Shown in pieces: positions 32,062 to 44,262 of a stretch of DNA of 64,000 bases (position 1 is its first letter; every line of letters starts with the position of its first letter). A program made the translations under genes and the position numbers. The stretch is from Myripristis murdjan (Eukaryota > Chordata > Actinopteri > Holocentriformes > Holocentridae): NCBI RefSeq assembly GCF_902150065.1, contig NC_043990.1, positions 10,011,240 to 10,075,239 of the forward strand, in the 5' to 3' direction. The notes under the pieces were generated by a model. That model did not search any database. It was given only the letters and a program-made list of their open reading frames with translations, and was not told the origin of the DNA.

Positions 32062-33039
32062 AAATGTCTTTGGAATCACTGCCTGCAGTTATATTTTACT
32101 TTATTTAACGGCTGAATTGATGGTGATTTTACCACAGCCTGTATATCTTATCTTGTCAGGACTTCCTTTATATGAAGCATCAGACGGTTGTAAAATGTCA
32201 TATTTTAGTGTCATGGTCTGGGCACAGTGCGGTTTCCCACAGCTGGACCTTTCATTTAGTGCTTTTGGTAAGCTGTCATTCTCAAAATGGCAATGGCAAA
32301 TTCAAATTTAAGTGCACTTAAGTGATTGTCTGAACTTCCTAGCTTGTTGTATTATGTACTCTGATGGGGAAAACAGACGTTAAAAGACACCCCAGGAAAT
32401 ATTTCAAAAGCTGTAGCTGATGAGGTAAAAACGGATTAACCACAGTTGTATAAGCCTTAGGAAGAGAGGTTGGAGGAAGAGGAGAGAGGTTGATTGAAAG
32501 TCTGAGGTGAGGACTGTTTCGAATTAACTGACAAAAAAAGAAAAAAAAATGGAAAAAGCATGTAATTTAGTTGTGAGTTGGGCTGACAATGAGAACAATG
32601 AAGACTCAACCGCCAAATTAGTTGAGTTTGAAAGTCTCTCACCTCAATCAACCCCCTGCAACTTTACGTAATGCACCTTTTAACAGGTGCAAGATAGAGT
32701 GAAAATGAAGCAACGGCCTATAGGATTTCTTATCTCTAATGAGCAGAAACATTAAAAAATCCACATAAAACCAGCTGGACACAAGAAAACCTTTAAGATC
32801 TCTGTGTTGTCTGGAAGGTGTTGTCTGTTTTATTTTATAGTTTGATTACGGCTCAGAACGTCATCAAAATTGTGGCCCAACCCTTTTTAAAACCAGATCT
32901 CCCTTCTGTCTGCTCCTAATCCTCGTAAAGCGACACAGCGACTGTCCAAAACAAATCCATTTGAAGACATTACAGCCGAGCGAGGTGGCGCTTACAGGCC
33001 TTTACTGTCCCGGGCTCCCGCATGTTTACCTTTTTTTTT

Positions 33040-33250
33040 TTTTTTTATCTAAACCGCGCATATTGTAAGAGACAAAGTTCACATCGTAATCGCTGCCTAC
33101 ATGCTGCAAACAGTGCACGCTGATCAAACATTATGACGAGGATAAACAAGGCCATTAAGGCTAATGGTCGATAAAAGTCATGATGACAATAAGCAGACAT
33201 GAACGTGAGCGCTTTCACTTGCCCTCCGTCTGCCACTGATCAAATCACAT
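33040..33250. promoter_or_regulatory. Candidate enhancer block with HNF4- and forkhead-like sites
   Basis: This complex, non-repetitive stretch contains GACAAAGTTCA (33071-33081, like the HNF4 consensus), a forkhead-like ATAAACAA (33142-33149) and a TCF-like GATCAAA (33122-33128). It lies about 2.4 kb upstream of the ffar1-like gene and about 1 kb past the tekt2 3' end. Only the motifs are visible, so function is inference. Confidence 0.25.
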
Positions 33251-33595
33251 CCAGCCAGGAACTAAAGCCTGAAGCAGATAAGTCCAATGGATGAATACAT
33301 TAAATTACCAGTGAAGTCAATATCTTGTTAAGTAAACGTTTTATTTAGGCAAACAATTCAACACATTTAAACTTACATTAATCTAATATACATAGACAGA
33401 ACTAAAACATGCCATTGTTCATAATGCAATACAATACAATGCAAATCTCTGTTAATCTATTTAATCTACTGTTTCCCACGCAATGAACGTCTGAAAAGTC
33501 ACGTCAGAGGAACATTATAACCAGATGAGAACAATTATTAGTGAATGAAAAATTTTCTGGATGTGCTCTGTCCATTTTAACGTCCTAAGGCAGCT

Positions 33596-34030
33596 ATGGT
33601 CATCAGTGGTGTGCACAGGATGTTTGAAGGGCAGGGGCGAAAATGAAAAAAAGGGCACTCTCCCTCAGGGGGGTCCAGGGGCATGCTCCCCCAGGAGAAC
33701 ATTTTTGAAAATTGTACATTTAAATCCATCACTCTGGTGCCTTTTGAAAGCAAAATCAAGCTAGATAGAATAACAGTGGTGCTCCGACCTATAGGTCTAG
33801 GACTATGTGAAAATACAGGTGCAAAAAAACCTCATGAATTGCAACTCTACTGTGACCAAATACACAGCAGCAGCGACATTTTCAACCAGAGGGCACAAGG
33901 GGTACACCAAGGGGGCAATTTAGCGTGTCAATTTCAACTAGGAGGGCATTTTAGCGCGGCGTTTTAAAGCTTTAAAACTTTAAAGCGCGATTTTCAACCA
34001 GAGGGCAGCATTCACACCACTGATGGTCAT
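33596..34030. mobile_element. hAT MITE with perfect 8-base target duplication ATGGTCAT
   Basis: The element proper is 33604-34022 (419 bases). It starts CAGTGGTGTG and ends CACACCACTG, a perfect 10-base inverted repeat. ATGGTCAT flanks it exactly on both sides (33596-33603, 34023-34030). CAGTG termini and 8-base duplications are typical of hAT elements. The interior has repeated TTTCAACCAGAGGGCA motifs and a short TTTAAAGC palindrome. No transposase remains. Confidence 0.92.
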
Positions 34031-34174
34031 GTTTCAATAAGTAGTTTTCAAAATGAACAGAGCATTTTCGGTCCTCTGTGTCATTTCTAGTTATTGACGA
34101 GGGTTTGAAAACTGGTTTTGCACATCATGAAAATAAAAGGAATATCCAAACATTCACTCTTTCCTGCTGCGGTG

Positions 34175-37100
34175 CTACTGAGCCAGCAGCTGCAGGTTGC
34201 TCCTCCCACTGGAGTTTGTGAGCGGCACCAGCAGCACCGGCGTTTTGTCGGCGTGGGCGGCCGAGGTCAGGCGGCCGCGAGTGTTCATGCTGCGCTGCTC
34301 CAGCGACAGAGCTTCCTGTTTTCTGGAAAGATCCTGCAGCATGCGAGAGTGATGGAGCTGCATCCTCTGCAGGGAGTGTCTGGACGCATAAGGAATGAAC
34401 TTTTTACACATATTTGTTCTCTTTTTTCCTTTCCTTTCCTCCTCCAGTGCTCTCTTGCTCTGTTTTTATTTCAGTTTTTCTGTCGTTTAGTTTCCTTTCA
34501 GTGCAATTAGTCAGCCATGTGCATTCTTACATACTATCTGTGTACTGAGGATGACATTTTATGGTGATATTTATTTAATTAGTTATTTATTTTTGATCAT
34601 CTCACAGCAAGATCTGTGATTCGTGTTATGTACCATGAGTCAGGGTCAGGTCTACTTTTTATGCCAGTGGTTTAATTTCCTTATGGGAGCAAAGTCTTTA
34701 ACTATGTAACACACATAACATGTTACTTTGTTAGAGACATATAAATGAGACCTAATCCCTAATTTCATATACTACTTACATAATTTGTGTTGTCTTTAAT
34801 TTGATCCGCATGAGTAACCCAGCATGTTAAACTCCGCCATTTGTCCGATCTCCATGAGTCTGATTCTGGCCAGTTTTTGTTGGATTCAGTCCAAAATACC
34901 ACAGTTGTTGCTCACCAGTCATGTAGCAGCCAATAAGTGACATGATATTTTATGGTGAACATCATAAACTACCAAACTATTGAAGCAAAAAGTTTGTTAG
35001 TTTCAAATAAGCATTAAATAAGCATTACCCCTTTCCTGTATCCTCACATTTCTTTTAAAATTCTTTTAATTATTTTTCTTTAATTATCCTTTTTTCTAAA
35101 AAAAAAAAAAAAAAAAAGTTTTAATCCCATATAGGTCATCACATAGCCTAAGACAAACTGAGCATCATTTCTCCTTAGTTCCTGGATTTTCGAAAGAAAC
35201 TGGTTAAATTTAAGGCTCCGTTTGATTGGAACAACCTGCCCAGTTCACTCACATCCATCACCTCCTTTCTTTACTTTAAGGCATCTCTTTTTACTTCTCT
35301 TCAAACAGCCTGTTCTTGCCTCTGATTGCACTTGAGATAATGAAATGTTTTTTCTCTAACATGTGGGTGCACGTCACTGTATGCATTTTGCTTTGTATCG
35401 GTATGTGTGCATATGAATTTTGACACCTCAGTGAAACCAGTGGGTGTTGTGTATGTGTTGGTGTATTTCTGCTGCTCTGCTCTCTTTATGTATTTTCTGT
35501 ATTTCTGTATTAAGGACCTCCCTGTAAACCAGATGATTCATCTCAAGGGCTTTATCCTCCCAGTAAATGTTATTATTACAACCTGGATGAGATACACACT
35601 CTTTACTTACTATCATGTGTACTATGAATTTACGTCATGATGCTGTAGTAAAAAGCTGTGACTCACCGAGCCTCTGACAGCTTGTGTGTCAGAGCCTTGA
35701 CGGTCGCCTCCAGCTGACCGACCTCATCGACCAGACCACGCTGCACCTGGACACCGACAGGAAGTAAGCAGCCAATCAGAAGCTGCTCTGCTCAGTCTAA
35801 TTACAACAATAATTCCCAGGCTACCTAATCTGCTTCACAAGGTCATATTACTGCACTTTTCAGCAGGTTTTCGATTTGAATAGTTTGTTTTTAATCTTTT
35901 TGTAATGACAAGAGCTTTTTTTTTTTTTTTTTTAACTCATTCACCCTAACCCTAACTTCATGAGAAACGTGTGTGTAGCTAAAAACTCGTATGCTGGTGC
36001 ACCTCGTCTCTGCACAGGTCCATGCCGGGTCTGCTGGTCCTGTTCTCCAGTCTGGTGTGGGCCAGCTTCAGCGAGGCCGCCTTCACCTGCAGGTCATCGT
36101 CCAGGCCGCGGATGTCGCTCTGCATTTCTGCCATTTCATCCTCAGTCTGACAGAAACAGACACACAGTCACCTGAAAACAAACTGGTATTGACACTGATT
36201 AAAATAACCTCCATTAAAACAGCTTTATTGTGAAAGTGTTGAGGTCACTCACGTTCCTCAGCTGCCACTCCAGGTCATCGCGGGCCTGCTCCTCGCGGTG
36301 AGTGCGCTTGCGGAGGGCAAACTCTGTGGCACGGCGCTGAGTCTCCAGCTCATTCTGCAGCTACAAAAAATTAAAAAAAAAAAAAAAAACTTTTCAGCCC
36401 CAGTCTGCTGTACAGTATCTTACACCAGTGTTTCTCAAGCTTTTTTTCAATAATGTACCCCTGTTGAAATATTTTTTCAGCCAAGTATCCCCTGACCAGT
36501 GCAAAAAAAACCAAACAAAAAAAAAAACACTGGCAGAAGAAAAAGTCAATATAAAGAGGTACAGTCCAGCTCCTGTGGCATCATAGTGAACAAACATCCT
36601 CGCTTGACGACAACGGCAGCAGACAAACGCTGACACCTTTGGGAAATTGTATCATAGGCTAATTACTTTAGGAACTGTGCATGACTCATAGTGTTTAAAT
36701 TAACATTTTTAAAAATCTCACGTATCCCCTGCAGTACTCCCACGTACCCCCTAGGAGTACACGCACCAACATTTGAGAACCGCTGTCACCATCAAGCAGA
36801 GGGAGACAGAAAAGGTGCATTCTACAGTTAAGGCAGTGACAGAGGAAAATATATTTAGCCCTGGAAAAAAAAAAAAAAAAAAGACAGTGGAAAGAAACAG
36901 TTTCCAGTTGGTTAGAGGCTGTGAGATAGAACAGGTGGAAAACAATATAATTCACAATTTGTTTTTCATGCTATAACAAATTCTATAAGCAACAAGCACC
37001 TCAGCACATCCTAATTTCTTGCTTCGAAATGCTTGTTACTTAGAGCACTAACAGTGAGAGATACAGTTTCACTTGTTTGTTTTTTTGGTTTGTTTTTATA

Positions 37101-39770
37101 CATTATGAGGTTTCTCACATAATCAGTTTCATAAACCTGGAATGAGAGAAACTTATTATGATCTACCCTGCTTCAATGTGTGTGTTTAAAACAGTTTTGG
37201 GCCAAATAATTTCGGCCTAAATGGTGAAAAGATTTGGTGCCCAGGTTTACATAATCAATGCCAAATTATAATTTTCTGTGATTGGTGATTTGACTGACAC
37301 TCTGAATTCCTCTGATGAGGTAAACCCCACCCATCTGGACTACCATCAGGCTAAAACAAACCCTGAAAATGATTTGCAGGTGCTGTCTGACCGGTGGGAT
37401 TTCAGTAAACACACCTGGGCTCTGGTGAGGCTCATGTCCTCCCTCATTAGCAGGGACACGTGCATGGCCTCCCGGGCTCGAGCCACATTGTGCTGGCTGT
37501 ACTGGAGCCACTCCTGCGGGGTGATGGAGCTGCAACAGAGGGGCACATTTAAACATCTCTGCATTTCTCAAGTTAGCTACAGAGCATATTTTGAAACCCT
37601 TTAGCTGACTACTGGAAGACCGTTCACCAATGACCCAGTTTCACAGAGCTGTAGCACCTGAGTCGAGTCTCGAGGCCACTTTCCTGACATCTTGGACGCC
37701 TCTCAGTCCCTTGTCTGTTTTCACTCAACCTTCACTTCAGCCTTCTCCTGCCTTCTAAAAATAGAGAACATTTATTTTTCCTCACTCGAAGCCTCATTTA
37801 TAAAACTGTGCATGGATTCCACACTAAAAAGCTACCGAAGCTCAAAACTACTATATATTTTAATGCAGAAACCCTACAAACATTTTCTCCTGCTTTCACT
37901 GAAAGATGACGGAGCAATGCACCCAACCTGGATCCACCTAACGTCCCATAGCCAGAGATACATCCATCATAAGGTTGTGTATTTGAAATTCACTGAGTAA
38001 AGGCTGATTTAGACATTATTTCAGGTATTTCACGACTTTGCCACTGGAGTTCTTGTTTTTCATACGCGCCAAAATGTGCGCCTGGAAATCTGCATGAAGA
38101 TCTCCAGAGTTCCTTTTATGAATGAGCCCCATGCTTTATTTTTTTTTTTCAAACAGTTTGGATATACCTTATCACACTTGTGTATAATGTGTAGTGAGTT
38201 TGCAGCTTAAGATGTTCTGGAAAGGAAGTTCAGCAAAATGAGTATCCATTCACTCCAATTCATCCCTCATGTCGTCCCACCTCACTTACCCGGTGGGTAT
38301 GCGAGTCGGGTTGGTTTTCAGGGAGATCTGAGGTGACTTCACTGACAGCGACAGGCAGGCCAAGTCAATGTCCAGGGCCTCCATCTTGTTCTGGAGGTCA
38401 AGGGTCAGCTGGTGCCGGGCCTCCTGCAGAACACTGGGGAACAGCGAGGAAACAAAGGCAGTAAGAGAGAGAGAGATCCACAAACGTCCTGCACCCTGAA
38501 TTTCCCTGGATTTAACCCGACATGTCACCATCCCATCTAAACGTCCCTCACCACAGCTGCTCGAAGGCCTTGTCTATGTGCTGCTGCAGAGTCTGCTTCA
38601 CCCTCTCGATCAGCTCCACCTCCTTCCTCAGCTGCTCGTCCACCGGGTCGCTGACCAGCTCGCAGCCTCGCCGGCCCTCCCTGAGCGTCAGGCACTCCAG
38701 GCTGACCTCCAGAGGCACGGCGGTCGCAGCCAGAGCCTGCTCCGTCTGCTCTTTGCACTGTGCCAACACACACACACACAAACACACACACAGAGGATGA
38801 GGCCACTTTGCTTCCAATCAAATCAGGATGTCATTTTTATTTAAAATCCACAATCTGAAAGCTTTTCTACCCACTCCTTCCTTGATTAAGAACATTTCAG
38901 AAGGAAGAATATTGTACTTTTTACTGCACCAGCATTTATCTCATGACTATAATTACTGGTTTATTCCTACGGAGGAAGATTTTCCATGCAAAATATTAAA
39001 TATTATGTGTTGTTTGGGTGTAAACTAGCCAATAGGTTTGAGCTACAACATTAAAATACCTCTTACAGGTTAATGCATCAGTAACCTAATGCTATGAAAG
39101 GAACCAGTCTTGATTTTCATATTCACCCCCATCTTACTGCTATTATTCACATTATTTTATTTAGGTGACATTTGAAATGCACCACTTTTACATCTAATGG
39201 AGTATGTTTCAATTATTTTACTGCCACTTTTGCTTCAGTCGTGGTTTTTTTTTTTTTTAGGTACTTTTTCCATCACTGACAGGGTGAAAAGAACCAAAAC
39301 AAGTGCAAATTAATTCTTATTTTAAAGTTTTCAACGTGTGAGGTCACCAGGGTCAGAGCCTCCATTTCTTTGTCCACTTCCTGTGCGCAGGCCTCCAACG
39401 CCTCCTTCCACCGAGCAACATCCTGGACTCTGTCTCTCAGCCTGCCAGAGTTATCACTCTCGTCCCAGAATGTCTGGAGAGGAGGAGGAGGAGGAGGAGG
39501 AGGAAAAGACACGAGGAAAAAAACGACTGAAGGAGAGGAGGATGGGAATATGTGAACAGTCATTTGTCGGGTGTTTCTTGGAGTTGTGCTCGGCTTCCTC
39601 CCAGCAAAACCCACCTTGCTGCTGGTCTCGTTGCGCAGGGCCCTCCCCTCCTGCCGGATCACGTTGGACACCCGCCGCTCGTGCTCTGCTGTGGCCGACA
39701 GCTGCTGGTTGTTGCTGCACCACTCTGACACACTGTGGCGCAGGCCGGGCTTTGCAGGGATAGTCGACAT
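34175..39770 (-). CDS. tekt2: Tektin-2, axonemal microtubule inner protein, nine coding exons
   Basis: This coiled-coil filament protein stabilises doublet microtubules of cilia and sperm flagella. Coding exons in transcript order are 39615-39770, 39348-39473, 38552-38757, 38290-38433, 37415-37529, 36253-36360, 36003-36146, 35667-35746 and 34175-34379. Phases close to 427 aa (human TEKT2, 430). Exon 1 encodes MSTIPAKPGLRHSVSEW and IRQEGRALRNET, matching the TEKT2 N-terminus. Exon 3 has LECLTLREGRRG and exon 4 has KMEALDIDLACLSL and NPTRIPTG. The tektin signature nonapeptide RPNVELCRD appears as RPGMDLCRD at about residues 324-332 (exon 7). Most of the protein is heptad-rich coiled coil. A noncoding first exon begins near 40800 with a donor at 40748. 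It lies directly downstream of ago3 on the same strand, as in human AGO3-TEKT2. Confidence 0.94.
35140..35620 (+). mobile_element. Degraded LINE 3' fragment in tekt2 intron 8
   Basis: On the plus strand, 35200-35325 encodes FDWNNLPSSLTSITSF and FKASLFTSLQ, resembling the WNxLP...FK..L end of non-LTR reverse transcriptases. A 3' UTR-like stretch follows, ending with TCTCAAGGGCTTTATCC and ATTATTA. The family was not determined. Confidence 0.5.
36426..36785. mobile_element. hAT-like MITE with CAGTGTTTCTCAAGC / TTTGAGAACCGCTG ends in tekt2 intron 5
   Basis: The ends are imperfect inverted repeats of CAGNGNTTCTCAA, a terminus typical of Charlie-type hAT elements. Internal GTACCCC and GTATCCCC blocks occur near both ends. 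A clean 8-base duplication was not seen (TCTTACAC versus TCACCATC), so this copy is probably old. Confidence 0.6.
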
Positions 39771-39894
39771 CCCAGCTGCTGTGGCAACATGGGAACGGAG
39801 CACCACCGCGTCAAACCACACGGCACGGGGATTTGTTTCACGCGTCAGTGATGCAGAAACATAGTGACACCTGCAGAGATCTTTGCTTGTGGTG

Positions 39895-39960
39895 CATAAA
39901 GAAATCTCATATGTACGCCGCTTTGGATAAAGTGTCTGCCAAATGTGACTTGTAATTGAT
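39895..39960. repeat. SINE-tail-like fragment
   Basis: CGCTTTGGATAAAGTGTCTG followed by CCAAATG matches the widespread teleost motif CGCTTTGGATAAAAGCGTCT + GCYAAATG found at SINE tails. Only this piece is recognisable. It lies in the tekt2 5' intron. Confidence 0.45.
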
Positions 39961-40475
39961 ACCAGATATGACACACATGACACATAAGGGAAAAAAACAG
40001 ATGGATGGAAGAACTAGGTTTGTTTTGGAAACTGTTTCCAACTGACTTTCATTCTGCTCATTTAATGTGGTTTTGTCACACAGACCCTGATATAATAATG
40101 TTTTAAGTATTAAATTGTGCATACTTGGACATTAACAAATACATACAGAATGGGAACACAGAACACAATGTAAAAATATATCTATAAATATATCTTTAGT
40201 ATGAGTTTCTAGTGAATTCAGTGATAATGACATTAACCTGTCCCTTATTTTGAAGAGGAGCCCTGGATGTCCTGTAAACTATTTTGGAAACCACCATCCT
40301 AAACCACACTTCTTTGTCTCAAACAAATAACTTGCAAAAATTGATGATGATGAAATATATAACCGTAAAGGTGGAGGTGAGAAAGACCTCTTGTCACTGC
40401 TAAAGGGAAATTATGATGCAGATATCAGTGAGAAATGACCAAGAGGGGAATTCTTGGTGGTGAAATAGAGACAAG

Positions 40476-40476
<1 letters not shown>

Positions 40477-40509
<33 letters not shown>
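40477..40509. repeat. (TG)n in tekt2 first intron
   Basis: About 16 TG units lie between the noncoding first exon and coding exon 1 of tekt2. Confidence 0.9.
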
Positions 40510-40512
<3 letters not shown>

Positions 40513-40748
40513 TCACCCAGAAAGTGACTTGGAAAAGGAAAAACGTGTAGGCTGTAACATTATAGGAACAAATTTATCATAACACAGCGGGTGGTGACTG
40601 ATGGAGACACACTACAGCTGTTCACACAACTTATGTAACTTGAATTTATGCCAGGTCTGTCGCCAAATATGAAACCTGATCCCAAACAGCGCTAACAAAT
40701 GAGACAAAGCCGGGTTTTTTTTCTTTCTTTTTTTCGATTATTACTCAC

Positions 40749-40800
40749 CGGGAGAGCTGGAGTTTGCTGACAGTCGGCTGTGCTGGCGTTCTGGACTGTT
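40749..40800 (-). other. Probable noncoding first exon of tekt2
   Basis: A strong donor (GTGAGT, minus strand, at 40743-40748) ends a short sequence that starts just below the two X-boxes. The exon's 5' limit is a guess from the promoter motif spacing. Confidence 0.5.
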
Positions 40801-40803
40801 CGG

Positions 40804-40816
40804 GTTACCTAGCAAC
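40804..40816 (-). promoter_or_regulatory. RFX X-box 1 at tekt2 promoter
   Basis: The minus strand reads GTTGCTAGGTAAC, a near-ideal X-box (consensus GTNRCC-N(0-3)-RGYAAC), the established target of RFX factors at ciliary genes. It lies immediately upstream of the probable tekt2 first exon. Confidence 0.75.
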
Positions 40817-40826
40817 CAATCGGGCG

Positions 40827-40839
40827 GTTTCCAAGCAAC
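40827..40839 (-). promoter_or_regulatory. RFX X-box 2 at tekt2 promoter
   Basis: The minus strand reads GTTGCTTGGAAAC, a second X-box-like site in the same orientation 23 bases upstream of the first. An inverted CCAAT box (ATTGG) lies between them. A third partial match, GTTGCCATGGTGTC, is at 40881-40894. Confidence 0.65.
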
Positions 40840-42060
40840 GAGCCGACGCACCTGTCAAACCAATCTACTTAATAATTAAAGACACCATGGCAACGTTGAA
40901 ACGGCCACGAGTAAAAGGGCGTTTCGTTGATTGACATAAAATCGCTCGTTTAAAGGAGCTTTTTTTTTTTTTTTTTTTTAACTTTTTATTTTTCAGAGTG
41001 GAGTTTTTTTTTTTTTTTTTTAAATCAATGATGTTCCCCCCGAAAGTTATCCACATGTATAAATATCAAGACACACTCACGTTTCATACACAGAGTATTT
41101 AATCAAAACAATTAAATATGACAACCAAATAAAAAGGCTCAACTTAGGACCAGGATCAGATAAGTGTTAAGACAAAAAAAAAAAAAAAAAAAAAGGTCTT
41201 GACATACAATTTTACTTCTAAAAGTGACACAATTCCATAATCAGGCAAATAAAAAGCACATTATTATACCATGAAACCAAAACATCACTTTTCGTTTCTT
41301 TTTGAATATGATATGCAGCCAACCACAGAGGTGTAGGGTTTACAGATTCATTTTTGTGGGGAGGTGGGGGGATCCCTTACATGGGAAACGGGCACTCATG
41401 GGGTCAAAACTCAAACACAGAACCATCTCATCTCTGTAAACATCTAAATATCACATCAGAAAACTTACAAAGGAAAAAAAAATGAAATAAAAAAACAGCA
41501 GGGGGGTCAAGATAGCAACATGCACACATTCCGGAAAGGCCGAGCTTTCAAAACACGAGGACATGCAACTATATTGGCTTCACCTTCAGCCAAGATGAGT
41601 TTCTACATGGAAGTTATCCTTAAATCACACCGGATGTTGGGGAAAGATGCTGTCTATGTTGGCCAAGTGTGACACAACCCAAACTAATTGCACAGAAACT
41701 TTGCTTAGTTATTGCTATCCACTGAAAATGAACACCTCAAACAATGTCTAAGTCATGGAGGAGGAAAACAAACCGTTTGCAGACGGGAGTGGAGGGGTCA
41801 TGTCCCGACAACATTAAATAAATAATGCTACATGTACATTGAGCTACTCGTTACCTGTGGAGCCATGAGTGTTCCTGCATGAGTCCCCCCACCCCACCCC
41901 CACCCCTAATTTTAGAAATGTTAACTTGTGGGTTGTGCTTCGAGTGCCCGTCCACTTAACCAATCCCCACAGGCCTTTTGGTCCTGTCAGCTCCAAACTG
42001 ATCAGTTCTGCATATTTTGTGTTCTTGGCATATGTCAGAGGTATAGACATACACTCACAC

Positions 42061-42089
42061 GCGCACACACACACACACACACACACACA
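42061..42089. repeat. (CA)n in ago3 3' UTR region
   Basis: About 14 CA units; on the ago3 transcript this would be a GU repeat. Confidence 0.9.
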
Positions 42090-43613
42090 TACAAACCACA
42101 CATGTACGCACACTCACACCTTACAGTATTGTCATGTATCAATATATACTTATCAATGTAGACACGGGCACGTGGCCCTAAACGTTGTTTTTTTTTTTTG
42201 TTGTTTGTTTTTTTTTTTTTTTTTAAATGTTAAGATTTCTTCTTTGATTTACTTGTTTTCAGCACCATCAGGAAAGGCACAGTCTGTTAAGGACAACTCT
42301 GTCCGAGGATGAACTTTCAACCCTCCTCTCATGAATATGCAAAAGCAAACAGATTGACACAAACATGAAAAACAGTCTAATGTGCAATGTACAGTATATA
42401 GGCATCTGTTACCTCTTTCAAAGGAGAGGAGTCCCGTCTACCTGCTGCGTGACACACATCGCTCCATTGAACCCCGTCCCCTTTCCCCAAACGTTAAGGT
42501 TGTAACTAATTATCTCCACCAGGCGGCAGCCAAGAGAGAACCATACACAAGGAGATGAGTGATAAAGGAGTAATAAGCAGGCAGTGCCTCCATATTTCCC
42601 CTTCTCCTGGTATAGGCGGAAAAAGGGGTTTAGGAATCGAGTGTTGGAATTGATCCAGATTTGCACGCTAAGGTAAGACAACACGCCTGGCGGAGATCTG
42701 CACCCTACTGACTGCATGCTTCTAGTTAGGCAATAAATGTTAAATGCAAAGAAAAGAACTGCCTTTGAAATTCTTCCCCGCACCTTACAGCATCAACAAA
42801 TGTTAATATGCCTCACCAGAAGCAGGCCAATCAAAGTGATTTACTTCCATGGCGAGCTGTCAAGAGATGATAAAAAAAAAAAAAAAAAAGAAAGAAATTC
42901 AGAGTAGAGGGAAACTCTTCACAGGTTGTTAGTTCAGCGATTAAAAATGTAAAAAAAAAAAAAAAAGAAAAAAAAGAAAAAAAAAAAAAAGAAATAACAG
43001 AGGAGGTGTGAAAGTTCATCGGTTCACTACATGACAAAACAACCTTCCCCCTGAAAAACCCAACAGTCTCCACACAGTAGGTCAATGCAGCAAACACATC
43101 AGCTTTGCTTCCACATAAGTAAACCTATTGCATTATCAAATTATTAGAGACTATAGTATGATTATTAATGTGTCATTTTTTATTACAGCCATTATGGTTC
43201 TGTCTCATAGGATTTTGTTAGAAAAAATAAGTGGTGTGTGCATTACATTAATATCTTTAAATATAAATATATCTCCATTCAGAATTAAAAATGCTTTTGA
43301 ATGGTGTGGGGGGGAAAAGGCATCTGATGTCCAGCGCTGTAAGACAAGCAAGGCCATTATTCTCATATGCAGTGCCCTGCAAAGGCTCCAGAGGTCAATT
43401 ACGTGGCATTATGAGTGGAAATTATTCCTGTCCTAAGGCTGTGTAGACGTTCAATATTAATCACGCAAGCAGGATACACAGCTAGCTACACACTAGCCCA
43501 CAATGTTAAACATGCCCACAACTACCATCACTGTTCTTCAAGTAAAATCAAATGCTGGTAATGTCTGACATCAAGAAACTGCTTTGCTTCAAAACTTGAC
43601 CAAAAACAAAACA

Positions 43614-43644
<31 letters not shown>

Positions 43645-43711
43645 CAGGGGCAATCTGTATATATTTGTCTATTACTATACTCCAGATTTCAGTATACAAA
43701 CATCTGAAGTC

Positions 43712-43713
<2 letters not shown>

Positions 43714-43748
<35 letters not shown>
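43714..43748. repeat. 35-base G homopolymer in the ago3 3' UTR region
   Basis: This uninterrupted G run would read as 35 C on the ago3 transcript. The length is likely unstable and sequencing-sensitive. Confidence 0.85.
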
Positions 43749-43749
<1 letters not shown>

Positions 43750-44262
43750 CTGCTCTATGTTTATTTTAATCAAATAAAAAGTATTTCCAAGCACACGGAT
43801 GGTCTCTTTGCCAAGACACAATGCACATCTGAGCACCTTGTGTCTGTTCAGCTTTAAATACATGCATCTTTTTAAGTGCAGTTAAATACCATACCTCTTA
43901 GTCTCTCTTTGTATGAATATATAGCCTATATGTATTCAATGTATTAAATAAACATTTTATTCTAATAGATGTTTACTTACAGCAGCTAGTTTGGTTCTGA
44001 TGATGTGGCTAGCACAGTAAGTGAAGTACAGAGCCCATTGGTACAATGCTCCTGCCTACGCTTTAAGGCTGTGAGGGTGGAGAGCAACTGTATCCAGGCC
44101 GCGCTGCAGCCCGCAGCCCCGGGCCTGGCCAGATGACCCCAATCTGCTCCCCTCCTCTCACCCCCTCCAGGCACATTGGTTTGGTCCAAGTGGAACGTGA
44201 CAAAACCTGAAGGCTTCATCTGAAGTATACTGCACTGCAAGGTCATGAAAGACAATGCCCTC

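Larger units (their letters stand above)
30708..34174. other. Intergenic region between the ffar1-like gene and tekt2
   Basis: No gene is supported. It contains the long palindromic MITE copy (31596-32061), a hAT MITE with perfect target duplication (33604-34022), and two moderately complex single-copy-looking blocks (about 31080-31320 and 33040-33250) that could be regulatory. T-runs occur at about 31357-31375 and 33030-33046. Confidence 0.6.

Noticed and set aside
39273-39983. 236-codon minus-strand frame
   Set aside because: It merely runs through tekt2 exons 1 and 2 and the intron between them; only the exonic parts are real.
42516-42529. Second CTCF-like motif CCACCAGGCGGCAG in the ago3 3' UTR region
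   Set aside because: One core mismatch and a location inside a presumed transcript; too weak to call.
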